Assembly: GCF_029581355.1 (NCBI RefSeq)
Contig: NZ_CP120849.1
Span: 3,070,501-3,134,500 of the forward strand
DNA from: Parabacteroides chongii
Lineage (GTDB): Bacteria; Bacteroidota; Bacteroidia; Bacteroidales; Tannerellaceae
Direction of reading: 5' to 3'
Length of the DNA: 64,000 bases
Shown: piece by piece, positions 52,848 to 61,033 of the stretch
Layout of the letters: each line of letters begins with the position of its first letter
How positions within the stretch are numbered: the first letter of the stretch is position 1
Program-made: the position numbers and the translations under genes
Notes under the pieces: model-generated
What the model was told of the DNA's origin: nothing
The model's database searches: none
Seen by the model: the letters and a program-made list of their open reading frames with translations, nothing else

Positions 52848-54274
52848 AATATTGCGTCAAAGATTTGTTCTATATTTTGTTCCCTGTGGGTCAGGTCTAC
52901 TTTTACTCCGAACTGGGCATGCAGATGCTCTGCCAGGTGTTGTGCCGAATAGACGGAACGGTGCTGTCCGCCGGTACAACCAAAGGCGATCATCAGGTTC
53001 GTGAAACCACGGTCCAGATAACGCTTCACCGAAGCATCGACAATGGTGTATACGTGTTCGAGGAACTGCGTGATCTCTCCGTCTTCTTCCAGAAAACGGA
53101 TCACCGGCTCGTCCAGTCCTGTAAAATGATTATATCGTTCATATTTACCGGGGTTATTGATCGCCCGGCAGTCGAATACGAAGCCACCGCCGTTTCCGCT
53201 CGGATCGTTCGGTATACCTTTTTTATAGGCGAAGCTGACGATCTTGACTTCCAGCATCCGCTTTTGTATATCGTCCCTGAATTGTGTCAGTCCGGTCAGT
53301 TCTCTCAGGACGGAGCACAGATATGGATATTCCGGATAGTCGTTCTTCAGCAACTGCCGCAGGTTATTGATGGCAAACGGTACACTCTGGATAAAATGCG
53401 GTTTCTTTTCAAAGTATCCTCTGAAGCCGTAAGCACCTAAAACCTGCAAGGTACGGAATAACACAAAATGACGTAGCTGACGGAAGAAATGTTCTTCGTC
53501 CACGTCGGTATATTTTTGTAATGCCTGCAAATAATCGGCAAGCAGTTCGTTTCTCAAATCTTCCGGATAATTGGCTTTAGCCTGCCAGAGGAAAGAGGCG
53601 ACATCGTAGTAAACGGGTCCTTTCCGTCCTCCCTGGAAATCGATAAACCAGGGTTCACCGTCTTTGATCATGACGTTACGCGACTGGAAATCCCGGTAAA
53701 GGAAAGTGGGAGAGGTGTCCTGCAATAAGACATCGCTCATTTTCAGAAAATCATCTTCCAGGCGGTCTTCCTGAAACTCCATGCCCGTCGCTTTCAGGAA
53801 ACAGTATTTAAAGTAATTCAAATCCCAAAGGATGGAACGCTCGTTGAATTCCGGCTGCGGGTAACAAATGCTGTAGTCGAATCCATCGGCTCCGGCATAC
53901 TGGATAGAAGGAAGCTGCGTGATTGTCTTATGCAGCAAACGACGTTCTTCTTCATCAAATACACAGCTTTTGCGACCTTTTTCTATGGCGTTGAAAAGCA
54001 TGGTGTCACCTAGATCTTCTTGCAGGTAGAAGGAATAATCGTCCGAATGGAAATGAACTTCCGGTACGTTAATGCCTTTTCCTTTGAAAAATCCCGACAT
54101 ATAAATAAAAGCCTTGTTCTCTTCCTGAGAAGAGCCACTGACTCCGATCAATGTTTTCGGACCTGATATTCTGAAATACCGGCGGTTAGAGCCGGATGAA
54201 GGAAGTTCGGTAATATCTTCGGCCTGCGAACCGGTGTATTCGTAGTAGAGTCTGTTTAATTCTTCTGTTACCAT
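52844..54274 (-). CDS. AmgK-like sugar kinase fused to a RapZ C-terminal domain
   Basis: A 476-aa two-domain protein. Residues about 15-320 form an aminoglycoside-phosphotransferase-like kinase with 'LYRDFQSRNVMIKDGEPWFIDFQGGRKGPVYYDVASFL', which holds the catalytic Asp and the metal-binding Asp, as in the MurNAc/GlcNAc anomeric kinase AmgK. Residues about 340-476 match the RapZ C-terminal domain: 'SFAYKKGIP', 'FVFDCRAINNPGKY', 'TGLDEPVIRFLE' and 'AFGCTGGQHRSVYSAQHLAEHL'. In E. coli that domain binds glucosamine-6-phosphate and controls glmS sRNAs. The fusion suggests a kinase with built-in amino-sugar sensing; that is inference. It is the upstream gene of the pair with the MurU-like gene. 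Confidence 0.85.
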   Translation of the reverse strand: MVTEELNRLYYEYTGSQAEDITELPSSGSNRRYFRISGPKTLIGVSGSSQEENKAFIYMSGFFKGKGINVPEVHFHSDDYSFYLQEDLGDTMLFNAIEKGRKSCVFDEEERRLLHKTITQLPSIQYAGADGFDYSICYPQPEFNERSILWDLNYFKYCFLKATGMEFQEDRLEDDFLKMSDVLLQDTSPTFLYRDFQSRNVMIKDGEPWFIDFQGGRKGPVYYDVASFLWQAKANYPEDLRNELLADYLQALQKYTDVDEEHFFRQLRHFVLFRTLQVLGAYGFRGYFEKKPHFIQSVPFAINNLRQLLKNDYPEYPYLCSVLRELTGLTQFRDDIQKRMLEVKIVSFAYKKGIPNDPSGNGGGFVFDCRAINNPGKYERYNHFTGLDEPVIRFLEEDGEITQFLEHVYTIVDASVKRYLDRGFTNLMIAFGCTGGQHRSVYSAQHLAEHLHAQFGVKVDLTHREQNIEQIFDAIL

Positions 54275-54714
54275 ATTTTTTGAATTACGGCACTAAGGTA
54301 AGCCTTTTTATTGGGGAAAGGAAACCTTTGTTCGCTTTTTAAGGTAGTTAAAAGTGTTTCACCCTAATGAAACAAATGTTTCTTCCTGATGAAACAAGTG
54401 TTTCTCCTAGGTGAAACACTTTTGAGTTAACCATGTCTACGAAAGACAGTTTTGGGTTGACTGTTGGGAGTCTATTATATAAAGGTGGTTGACTAAGTTT
54501 ATGCTTTAGCCATAAAAAGGTTGTCTTTTCTCTTTGTGTTCGTATAAACGGCGCTTTAATAGCGATTGAAACATGTTGGCATTAAAACAGGTAGTTTTGT
54601 ACAATATACGTGAATATAAGTATCTTTAGTGTTTGTTATAACTCTTACAAATTGAAAAAAACATATCTTTGTAGCTAGTATTAATTATATGTATAAACCA
54701 AAAAGGAATAATAT
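54275..54714. other. 440-bp intergenic region with repeat array and promoter box
   Basis: Contains the 22-nt array C (54354-54419), flanked by GTTAAAAG and CTTTTGAGTTAAC so that the whole block is also palindromic. An AT-rich stretch follows, and TATCTTTG at 54665-54672 precedes the 876-aa protein gene. No clear -33 box is present at 19-21 nt. No ORF is convincing. Confidence 0.65.
54354..54419. repeat. 22-nt periodic array C (three units)
   Basis: Units start at 54354, 54376 and 54398, each exactly 22 nt, reading (G/A)TGTTTC-N8-TGAAACA(A/C) in form. Every unit is a dyad of GTTTC and GAAAC. Units 1 and 2 differ at only five positions, all but one of them in the centre. Confidence 0.78.
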
Positions 54715-57345
54715 ATGAATAAAAAATCTACTCTATTGGCCGCTGTTTTGATGGCGGTAAGTTCGTTGACGGTAAGTGCTGCAGAACCCACTCCTAGTAA
54801 TGAAGTTGATTCTGAATATTGGACAGCTGGTAATTATTATTTTTTGAAAACTGAAGTTCAAAAAGATGGAAGTCCATTGTATTTATCTTTAGATGAAACA
54901 GTAACAGACTCTGTGATAGTAAAAACATTGCCTGCTGCAGGTATAGGTACTAAAGAAAGCCGTGATTTTGCATTGTGGGAAATTACCGTTGTAAAGACAG
55001 AAGCTGCAGGTATCTCTTATCAACTGAAAAATAAAAAGACAAAGGCTGTGCTGTCTTTTGATAAAGACTTAACAGCTGATCCTATGTTAAGCCCTGAAGG
55101 TGTGTCTTTATGGTCATTGGCAAAAGAAGCAGACAATAGTGGTTATGTGATTAAATCACAATTGGACAATGATAAAGTTATGGCGTTGAATGTTGATGTT
55201 AATAATCTAGATTCTAAATTAAAAAATAAAGTCGTTTTTACTGGAGGGGAGAAAGCTGCATTTAAGGTTATGAGACCTAATGATAGTTTCCCGTTGGTAG
55301 CAACAGACTTGGGTAATGGTATAAGTACATTCAGGCTTTCTTTTGGTGAAGATATTGAAGGTGATATTTTCAGTGGAAAGGATTTGATCGCTGTAACGAA
55401 AATTGATGGACAAGCTGTTGATAATGATGGGTATTTTCTCTTGCAAGAGAAAGGCAATGAAGTATATCCTGATAATAAGACTAAGAAATATTTAGGAATC
55501 GATACATTGAAAATAGAAGGAGCTAGCAATAGTTTCTCATTAGATTCTATACGTACAACAATTAAACCGAATATGGATGCAAAACTCTTTAGATTTACAA
55601 CCGATTTAAAGAACGATTCATTGACTATGTATGTAAAGAATGTTCCGTCTACGGAAAATGCGAAAGTTGTGACAGATGGTAATACAGAGGTTAAGGTAGG
55701 CTATGCTCGGTTAGGTAACAAAAAAGTTCTGACTATTAATAGTACAGGTGTTAATGTGTTTTATCCATGTATTACTGCTAATCGTGGTATTCCTGCTACA
55801 ATCGAAACTGGTACAGGAGTTTATTTCTTGAAGAGCGGAAGCAAAACAGGAGACGGAGGTAAATATATATCCCACGTTGAGAATAACGGGATCGTATTTA
55901 TGACTGGAAAACCATCTGTAAATGCAGTTAAAGGACAATGGTATATAAAAGAAGAAAACGGTATGTATACTATTGTAAGCCGTTATAAGAATACTACTTT
56001 GCTGCCGAAGAGTGAAATATTTGCTGTTCAGGGTATGGAAAATACTTATACATTTGGAGGTAATACCGATACAATTACTATTGAATCGCAGAAGGTTGAT
56101 TTTGATAATAAGTTCTTGGGATCTATCAACTTTAAGAAAGGTGATCTGGAAAATAAAGGGTATGTATTGAAACAATTTACCGGGACAGCAGATTTGTATG
56201 CTTCAGTTTCTGACGATGTTCTTCAGGTTAAGTCGGATGACGAAAATGCAGAAGTATTTAAATTGATTGCTGTTGATACGTTAGCAGTTGGTGGTGCACA
56301 GTCTTTAGGTGATACAGTGTATGCTGTTTCTTATCAGTTGAAAGAACGTTTTGGAGAGAAAAAGGTTTCTTCTGATGCTGTAGAATCAGAAAAAGTTTTG
56401 AAAATGTTGGAAACAAAACCTTTGACATTCCAATTTGTAAGACATGCAACAGAAGATAAATATTATATGTCTGCTGTTGATAAAGATGGTGAACATTTGC
56501 TTTATGTATCTTCAGATATTACTACTGGTAATATGATCCTTGCTCGTAGCCATGGATTCTTTAATTTGGAAGAAGTGGAAGCACCGGAATATGCTACATT
56601 CGAAACTGGTCACAAACGTTTCACTTCAGATGCGAAATCGTTGACGATGAATACGCTGAATATGTTTGCAGAATTGAAGGTAGAAGGACAAGATATTTTG
56701 AAGTCTACTTATGAAAAAGATAACTTTAGCTTGAAGTTAATCAAGTCGGAAGCATCAACTGTAGATAGACCGTTGTATTTCATTACAACTGTAATGGCTA
56801 ATGAAGTAGCTAAGGCTGATGCAGTACAGACACGTTATTACATGGTTTCAGGTCGTGACTCTGCATTGTATATGGGTGAAGGAACAACAACACCTCGTGT
56901 ACACTTTATTGCAAACGATACCATTGAAACAATGAAGGAAAGCACAAAAAATCCAGCATTGTGGGCATTGAAAGTAGAGGAAAGTGGTAACTATAAGTTA
57001 GAAAACCAACAGGAAAAGACGGATGAAACCAACACTTTGTATGTTGGAATTGTCAACAACGTTGTTGTAATGTCAAATAAAGGTATTGAGTTCTCTTTAG
57101 CAGATGCTCCATCTCCTGTAGCCAACGAATCCATTGAAGCTCCGACTACTATCAAAGTGATCGGTGGTAATGGTGAATTCCAGATCCGTAATGCTGGTGG
57201 TAAGAAAGTAACCTTGTCTAACATTTTGGGACAGACAATCGGTTCTCGCTTTATCTCATCTGACAATGAATCAGTTCAGACAGCCAGAGGTGTTGTGATT
57301 GTTTCAGTAGAAGGTGACAAAGCTTATAAAGTGATTGTGAAGTAA
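54715..57345 (+). CDS. large exported protein with C-terminal sorting-like domain (DUF6383 type)
   Basis: An 876-aa secreted protein with a signal peptide (about 1-22, 'LTVSAAEP'). The body is rich in beta strands with loosely repeated 'W.I....Y.L.N' segments such as 'DFALWEITVVKTEAAGISYQLKNKKTKAVLSF', hinting at several ricin-like or beta-trefoil modules. The last 75 residues ('APTTIKVIGGNGEFQIRNAGGKKVTLSNILGQTIGS...GVVIVSVEGDKAYKVIVK') resemble the DUF6383/type-A sorting domains of type IX secretion cargo. The codons are much richer in A/T than those of neighbours, and the long upstream region is separate, so it may be an abundant surface protein. The exact function is unknown. Confidence 0.75.
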   Translation: MNKKSTLLAAVLMAVSSLTVSAAEPTPSNEVDSEYWTAGNYYFLKTEVQKDGSPLYLSLDETVTDSVIVKTLPAAGIGTKESRDFALWEITVVKTEAAGISYQLKNKKTKAVLSFDKDLTADPMLSPEGVSLWSLAKEADNSGYVIKSQLDNDKVMALNVDVNNLDSKLKNKVVFTGGEKAAFKVMRPNDSFPLVATDLGNGISTFRLSFGEDIEGDIFSGKDLIAVTKIDGQAVDNDGYFLLQEKGNEVYPDNKTKKYLGIDTLKIEGASNSFSLDSIRTTIKPNMDAKLFRFTTDLKNDSLTMYVKNVPSTENAKVVTDGNTEVKVGYARLGNKKVLTINSTGVNVFYPCITANRGIPATIETGTGVYFLKSGSKTGDGGKYISHVENNGIVFMTGKPSVNAVKGQWYIKEENGMYTIVSRYKNTTLLPKSEIFAVQGMENTYTFGGNTDTITIESQKVDFDNKFLGSINFKKGDLENKGYVLKQFTGTADLYASVSDDVLQVKSDDENAEVFKLIAVDTLAVGGAQSLGDTVYAVSYQLKERFGEKKVSSDAVESEKVLKMLETKPLTFQFVRHATEDKYYMSAVDKDGEHLLYVSSDITTGNMILARSHGFFNLEEVEAPEYATFETGHKRFTSDAKSLTMNTLNMFAELKVEGQDILKSTYEKDNFSLKLIKSEASTVDRPLYFITTVMANEVAKADAVQTRYYMVSGRDSALYMGEGTTTPRVHFIANDTIETMKESTKNPALWALKVEESGNYKLENQQEKTDETNTLYVGIVNNVVVMSNKGIEFSLADAPSPVANESIEAPTTIKVIGGNGEFQIRNAGGKKVTLSNILGQTIGSRFISSDNESVQTARGVVIVSVEGDKAYKVIVK

Positions 57346-57370
57346 GAAAATCGAAAGATAGATATCAAAT

Positions 57371-57409
57371 AAAAAAACGGTTCTCACTATTGTGGGAACC
57401 GTTTTTTTA
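57371..57409. terminator. bidirectional terminator
   Basis: AAAAAAACGGTTCTCAC and GTGGGAACCGTTTTTTT form a long stem with a four-base loop, between convergent genes. Confidence 0.9.
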
Positions 57410-57434
57410 TGGTGCAAAGAAAAAGAATATGTTT

Positions 57435-58271
57435 TTATTCTTCCGTCTTACTCTCCAGTTTACTTTTCAAATAAGCGATCCGTTTGGTTGACTTCTCTTT
57501 TTCTTTCTGAAGATTTTCCAGGTCGCTTAACACCGTAGCCAGTTCGAAAGTAGCGGCAATAGCCTTTTTGTCTCCGTCTGCAATATAGATTGTATAAGGC
57601 TTGCCTCCTGTATAGTCTACTTTGATACGTTCTTTTATATTGGTTGAAATAAACTTGGCGGCATCAATACCTTTTTCACCTTTGTAAGTCACAACCTCTG
57701 TTGTTTTCCCCAGGTCTTTAAAGCGATAATTCACTCCGCCGTCATACGGGATAGAAGCAGTTTCGGCAAACTGACCGTCTTTGGTGCTGACTTTGATGCC
57801 GGTATGATTGATTGGCGCACCGCCATAGAAAACGCTGGCAAGATAAATCTCACCTTTTTCATTCACCCCGCTACGGATATAACAACGCTGTACGTTCCGT
57901 TCCACCGTTTGTTGTTTCCAGATATAATTACCTATCTCTTCATAGACACTGTCTTTTTCAAAAACGAATCCTTTTTTCAGACCTTCTGCCTCTTCCGCTT
58001 TGATAGGGATCAGGCTGTCGCAAAAAGCGATATTCCTTTCCGCTTCTTTTACCTCCACAAGCCGTATAAGCGAAAGCCCCTCTTTTAAGACTTTGAATTC
58101 TTTCGGATAGAGTGCGCGGATACTGTCTATTTCACTCTTTGCCGCGAAGAGCTCATTCCGTTCATACATGCTTTGAGCATTGCTCAACCGAGCCCGTGCT
58201 TCCTTTTCCGCATTGTTGCAGGCTGCCAGTGTTACGGCGGCAAGTGCAATACATATTGCTGACTTCTTCAT
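57435..58271 (-). CDS. lipoprotein of unknown function with coiled-coil ends
   Basis: A 278-aa lipoprotein; 'MKKSAICIALAAVTLAAC' puts the lipidated Cys at residue 18. The N-terminal 20-75 segment is helical ('AQSMYERNELFAAKSEIDSIRALYP', TPR-like), the centre is strand-rich, and the last 40 residues are a charged coiled coil ('LSDLENLQKEKEKSTKRIAYLKSKLESK'). I do not recognise the family beyond its being common in Bacteroidales. It has a good minus-strand promoter that faces the cca gene. Confidence 0.75.
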   Translation of the reverse strand: MKKSAICIALAAVTLAACNNAEKEARARLSNAQSMYERNELFAAKSEIDSIRALYPKEFKVLKEGLSLIRLVEVKEAERNIAFCDSLIPIKAEEAEGLKKGFVFEKDSVYEEIGNYIWKQQTVERNVQRCYIRSGVNEKGEIYLASVFYGGAPINHTGIKVSTKDGQFAETASIPYDGGVNYRFKDLGKTTEVVTYKGEKGIDAAKFISTNIKERIKVDYTGGKPYTIYIADGDKKAIAATFELATVLSDLENLQKEKEKSTKRIAYLKSKLESKTEE

Positions 58272-58297
58272 GTTGTTTATCTTATTCGTTCTGTCTG

Positions 58298-58329
58298 CAA
58301 AGATATATTTTTTATCTTTGCAGTCTCAA
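58298..58329 (-). promoter_or_regulatory. promoter of the lipoprotein gene, overlapping a face-to-face -7 box of cca
   Basis: Minus-strand TATCTTTG (58305-58298), 21-nt spacer, TTG (58329-58327). The plus-strand cca -7 box TATCTTTG (58313-58320) sits inside that spacer. Together they form the inverted repeat GCAAAGATA...TATCTTTGC (58297-58321), so the two promoters should compete for polymerase. Confidence 0.65.
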
Positions 58330-58350
58330 CGAGCGAGATAAATAAAGCGA

Positions 58351-59781
58351 ATGTATATAGATCAGGAAGATATTTTAAATCATATATCGGCAAAGCCGTT
58401 CCGCATCATATCTGAGGCTGCAGACGAATTAGGTGTTGAAGCTTACGTGATTGGCGGTTACGTCAGGGATATTTTTTTATACCGTCCTTCAAAAGATATT
58501 GATGTCGTTGCAGTAGGCTGCGGAATAGAATTAGCAAAAGCAGTAGCTAACAAGTTAGGTAAAAAGACACATCTGTCCGTGTTTAAGAACTTCGGGACGG
58601 CACAGGTAAAATCCGGTGACCTGGAGATTGAGTTTGTCGGTGCACGGAAAGAATCGTACAGCCATGACAGCCGGAAACCGATCGTGGAAGACGGTACGCT
58701 GGAAGACGATCAGAACCGGCGCGACTTTACGATCAATGCCTTGGCACTGTGTCTGAACAAGGACCGTTATGGAGAATTGGTCGATCCTTTCGGCGGTTTG
58801 GACGATATGGATAATCTGATTATCCGTACGCCTCTCGATCCGGATATAACCTTCAGCGACGATCCGTTGCGTATGATGCGTGCAGTCCGTTTTGCATCCC
58901 AACTAGGCTTCTTTATCCATCCCGACACGTTCGATGCGATCGAGCGTAACAAGGAGCGGATCTCCATCATTTCTAAGGAGCGGATTGTGGATGAACTGAA
59001 TAAGATCGTCCTTTCCCCAAAACCTTCCATCGGTTTTGAGTTGTTGGATAAAAGCGGTTTACTGCCTCTTATTTTCCCGGAACTCTGCGCACTGAAAGGT
59101 GCCGAGACAAAAGAAGGCATCGGTCATAAGGATAACTTTGCCCATACATTGATGGTATTGGACCGTCTGAGTAAGACGACGGATAATCTGTGGCTCCGTT
59201 GGAGTGCCATTTTCCATGATATCGGTAAACCCGCAACCAAGCGTTTCGACCCTCGTTTGGGTTGGACATTCCACAACCATAACTTTATCGGTGAGCGTAT
59301 GCTGCCGGGAATTTTCCGTCGCATGAAGTTGCCGATGAACGAAAAGATGAAGTACGTACAGAAGATGGTGACACTCCACATGCGTCCGATCGCCCTAGCA
59401 GACGACGAAGTGACCGACTCGGCCATCCGTCGTTTACTATTCGATGCCGGTGACGATATCGACGATCTGATGAAGCTCTGTGAGGCAGATATCACTAGTA
59501 AGAATCCGGAAAAAGTCCGCCGCTTCCTGAATAACTTCCGTCTGGTCCGTGAAAAGTTGGCTGATATCGAGGAGAAAGACCGGGTTCGTAATTTCCAACC
59601 CCCTGTTTCCGGTGAGGAAATCATGGAGACATTTGCCCTTCCTCCTTCACAACCCGTAGGAGTGTTGAAAGAAGCCATAAAGAATGCCATCCTGGATGGA
59701 GTGATTCCTAATGAGCACGAAGCCGCCTATCAGTTTATGTTGCAGCGGGCAGAAAAGATGGGACTAAAGCCTGTGAAGTAA
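58351..59781 (+). CDS. cca: CCA tRNA nucleotidyltransferase with HD domain
   Basis: A 476-aa class II nucleotidyltransferase that adds or repairs the 3' CCA of tRNAs; this window's tRNA-Ala lacks an encoded CCA and would need it. Motifs: '[11 protein letters not shown]' (GG-x-VRD), 'DIDVVAVG' catalytic Asp pair, '[13 protein letters not shown]', and an RNA-binding neck. An HD phosphohydrolase domain follows (about 280-390, '[14 protein letters not shown]'), as in many bacterial CCA enzymes. Start ATG 58351 is 31 nt after the -7 box. Confidence 0.95.
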   Translation: MYIDQEDILNHISAKPFRIISEAADELGVEAYVIGGYVRDIFLYRPSKDIDVVAVGCGIELAKAVANKLGKKTHLSVFKNFGTAQVKSGDLEIEFVGARKESYSHDSRKPIVEDGTLEDDQNRRDFTINALALCLNKDRYGELVDPFGGLDDMDNLIIRTPLDPDITFSDDPLRMMRAVRFASQLGFFIHPDTFDAIERNKERISIISKERIVDELNKIVLSPKPSIGFELLDKSGLLPLIFPELCALKGAETKEGIGHKDNFAHTLMVLDRLSKTTDNLWLRWSAIFHDIGKPATKRFDPRLGWTFHNHNFIGERMLPGIFRRMKLPMNEKMKYVQKMVTLHMRPIALADDEVTDSAIRRLLFDAGDDIDDLMKLCEADITSKNPEKVRRFLNNFRLVREKLADIEEKDRVRNFQPPVSGEEIMETFALPPSQPVGVLKEAIKNAILDGVIPNEHEAAYQFMLQRAEKMGLKPVK

Positions 59782-59836
59782 CGAAATAAATCCTATCTTT
59801 AGGGTCTCAATTCGTAATTGTAAAATTAATATTATC

Positions 59837-61003
59837 ATGAAAAACAGAAAATTAAGAATGGGCATGGTAGGCGGCGGAAGTGACGCTTTTATCGGTGCGA
59901 TCCATCGTCGTGCCGCCTTTATGGACAATCAGATTGAATTAGTTTGCGGATGTTTCAGTGTAGACCCTGAAATCTCCAAAAGTTCCGGACTTTCTTATTT
60001 CTTGCCGGAAGACCGTATTTACAGTACTTATCAGGAAATGTTCGAACACGAAATGACTTTGCCGGAAGGTGAACGGATGGATTTTGTTACGATCGTAACA
60101 CCTAACCGTTGGCATTTCGAACCTGCTATGATGGCTTTGGAAAGAGGATTCCATGTGGTAGTGGATAAACCGATGACCTTCTCATTGGAAGAAGCCAAAC
60201 AACTTCAGAAAAAGGTGGAAGAGACTGGGCTGATCCTGGCGCTTACGCATGTGTACTCCGCTTATCCGGCAGTAAAAGAAGCAAAAGCCCGTATTGCCCG
60301 AGGGGATTTGGGTACGCTTCGCCGTGTGTATGTGGAATATCTGCAGGGGTGGCTTTCCGACCGTATCGAACTGCAGGGCGGAAATAATGCCGGATGGCGT
60401 ACAGACCCGAAACGCTCAGGGAAAGCAGGCTGTATCGGTGATATAGGTACGCACGCCTGGCATCTGAGTGAATATATAACCGGTCTGAAAGTACAGGAAG
60501 TTTGTGCCGACCTGAATGCGTTTGTTCCCGGTCGTCCGATCGATGACGACGGTGCCGCTTTCCTTCGTTATGAAAACGGGGTAGTCGGAACGCTTACCGC
60601 CTCACAGATTGCTGCCGGAGAAGAAAACAACATCCGTATCCGCATTTACGGTGATAAAGGCGGTTTGGAATGGCAGCAGCAGGAACCGAATACTTTATAT
60701 GCAAAATGGTCGAATAAACCGACCGAAGTGATCCGTATGGGAAACAACGGTTTCATCGGTGATACGGCTAAGATGAATACCCGTACTCCGGGAGGTCATC
60801 CGGAAGGCTTTATCGAAGCTTTTGCCAATATTTACCGGAATTTTGCCCATACCGTAATGAGTGTCAAGAAAGGTGAAACTCCCTGTGAGGAATGCCTGGA
60901 CTTTCCGACTGTTTATGACGGCGTGAGAGGAATGCAATTCATTGAAACGATGGTGGAAGCCGGATACAATGAAAATGTGAAATGGCAGAAGTGGGTAGAT
61001 TGA
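59837..61003 (+). CDS. cytoplasmic Gfo/Idh/MocA-family oxidoreductase
   Basis: A 388-aa NAD(P)-dependent oxidoreductase without a signal peptide. N-terminal 'LRMGMVGGGSDAFIGAIHRRAAF' is the Rossmann nucleotide loop, 'VVDKPMTFSLEEAK' holds the family's catalytic Lys-Pro, and 'GKAGCIGDIGTHAWHLSEYI' the conserved His segment. It is related to inositol and sugar dehydrogenases; substrate not readable. It lies 30 nt before the GH2 beta-galactosidase, so the pair may process a galactose-containing sugar. Confidence 0.9.
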   Translation: MKNRKLRMGMVGGGSDAFIGAIHRRAAFMDNQIELVCGCFSVDPEISKSSGLSYFLPEDRIYSTYQEMFEHEMTLPEGERMDFVTIVTPNRWHFEPAMMALERGFHVVVDKPMTFSLEEAKQLQKKVEETGLILALTHVYSAYPAVKEAKARIARGDLGTLRRVYVEYLQGWLSDRIELQGGNNAGWRTDPKRSGKAGCIGDIGTHAWHLSEYITGLKVQEVCADLNAFVPGRPIDDDGAAFLRYENGVVGTLTASQIAAGEENNIRIRIYGDKGGLEWQQQEPNTLYAKWSNKPTEVIRMGNNGFIGDTAKMNTRTPGGHPEGFIEAFANIYRNFAHTVMSVKKGETPCEECLDFPTVYDGVRGMQFIETMVEAGYNENVKWQKWVD

Positions 61004-61033
61004 TTACCGCACATTAGTAAATCAAAGATAGAA

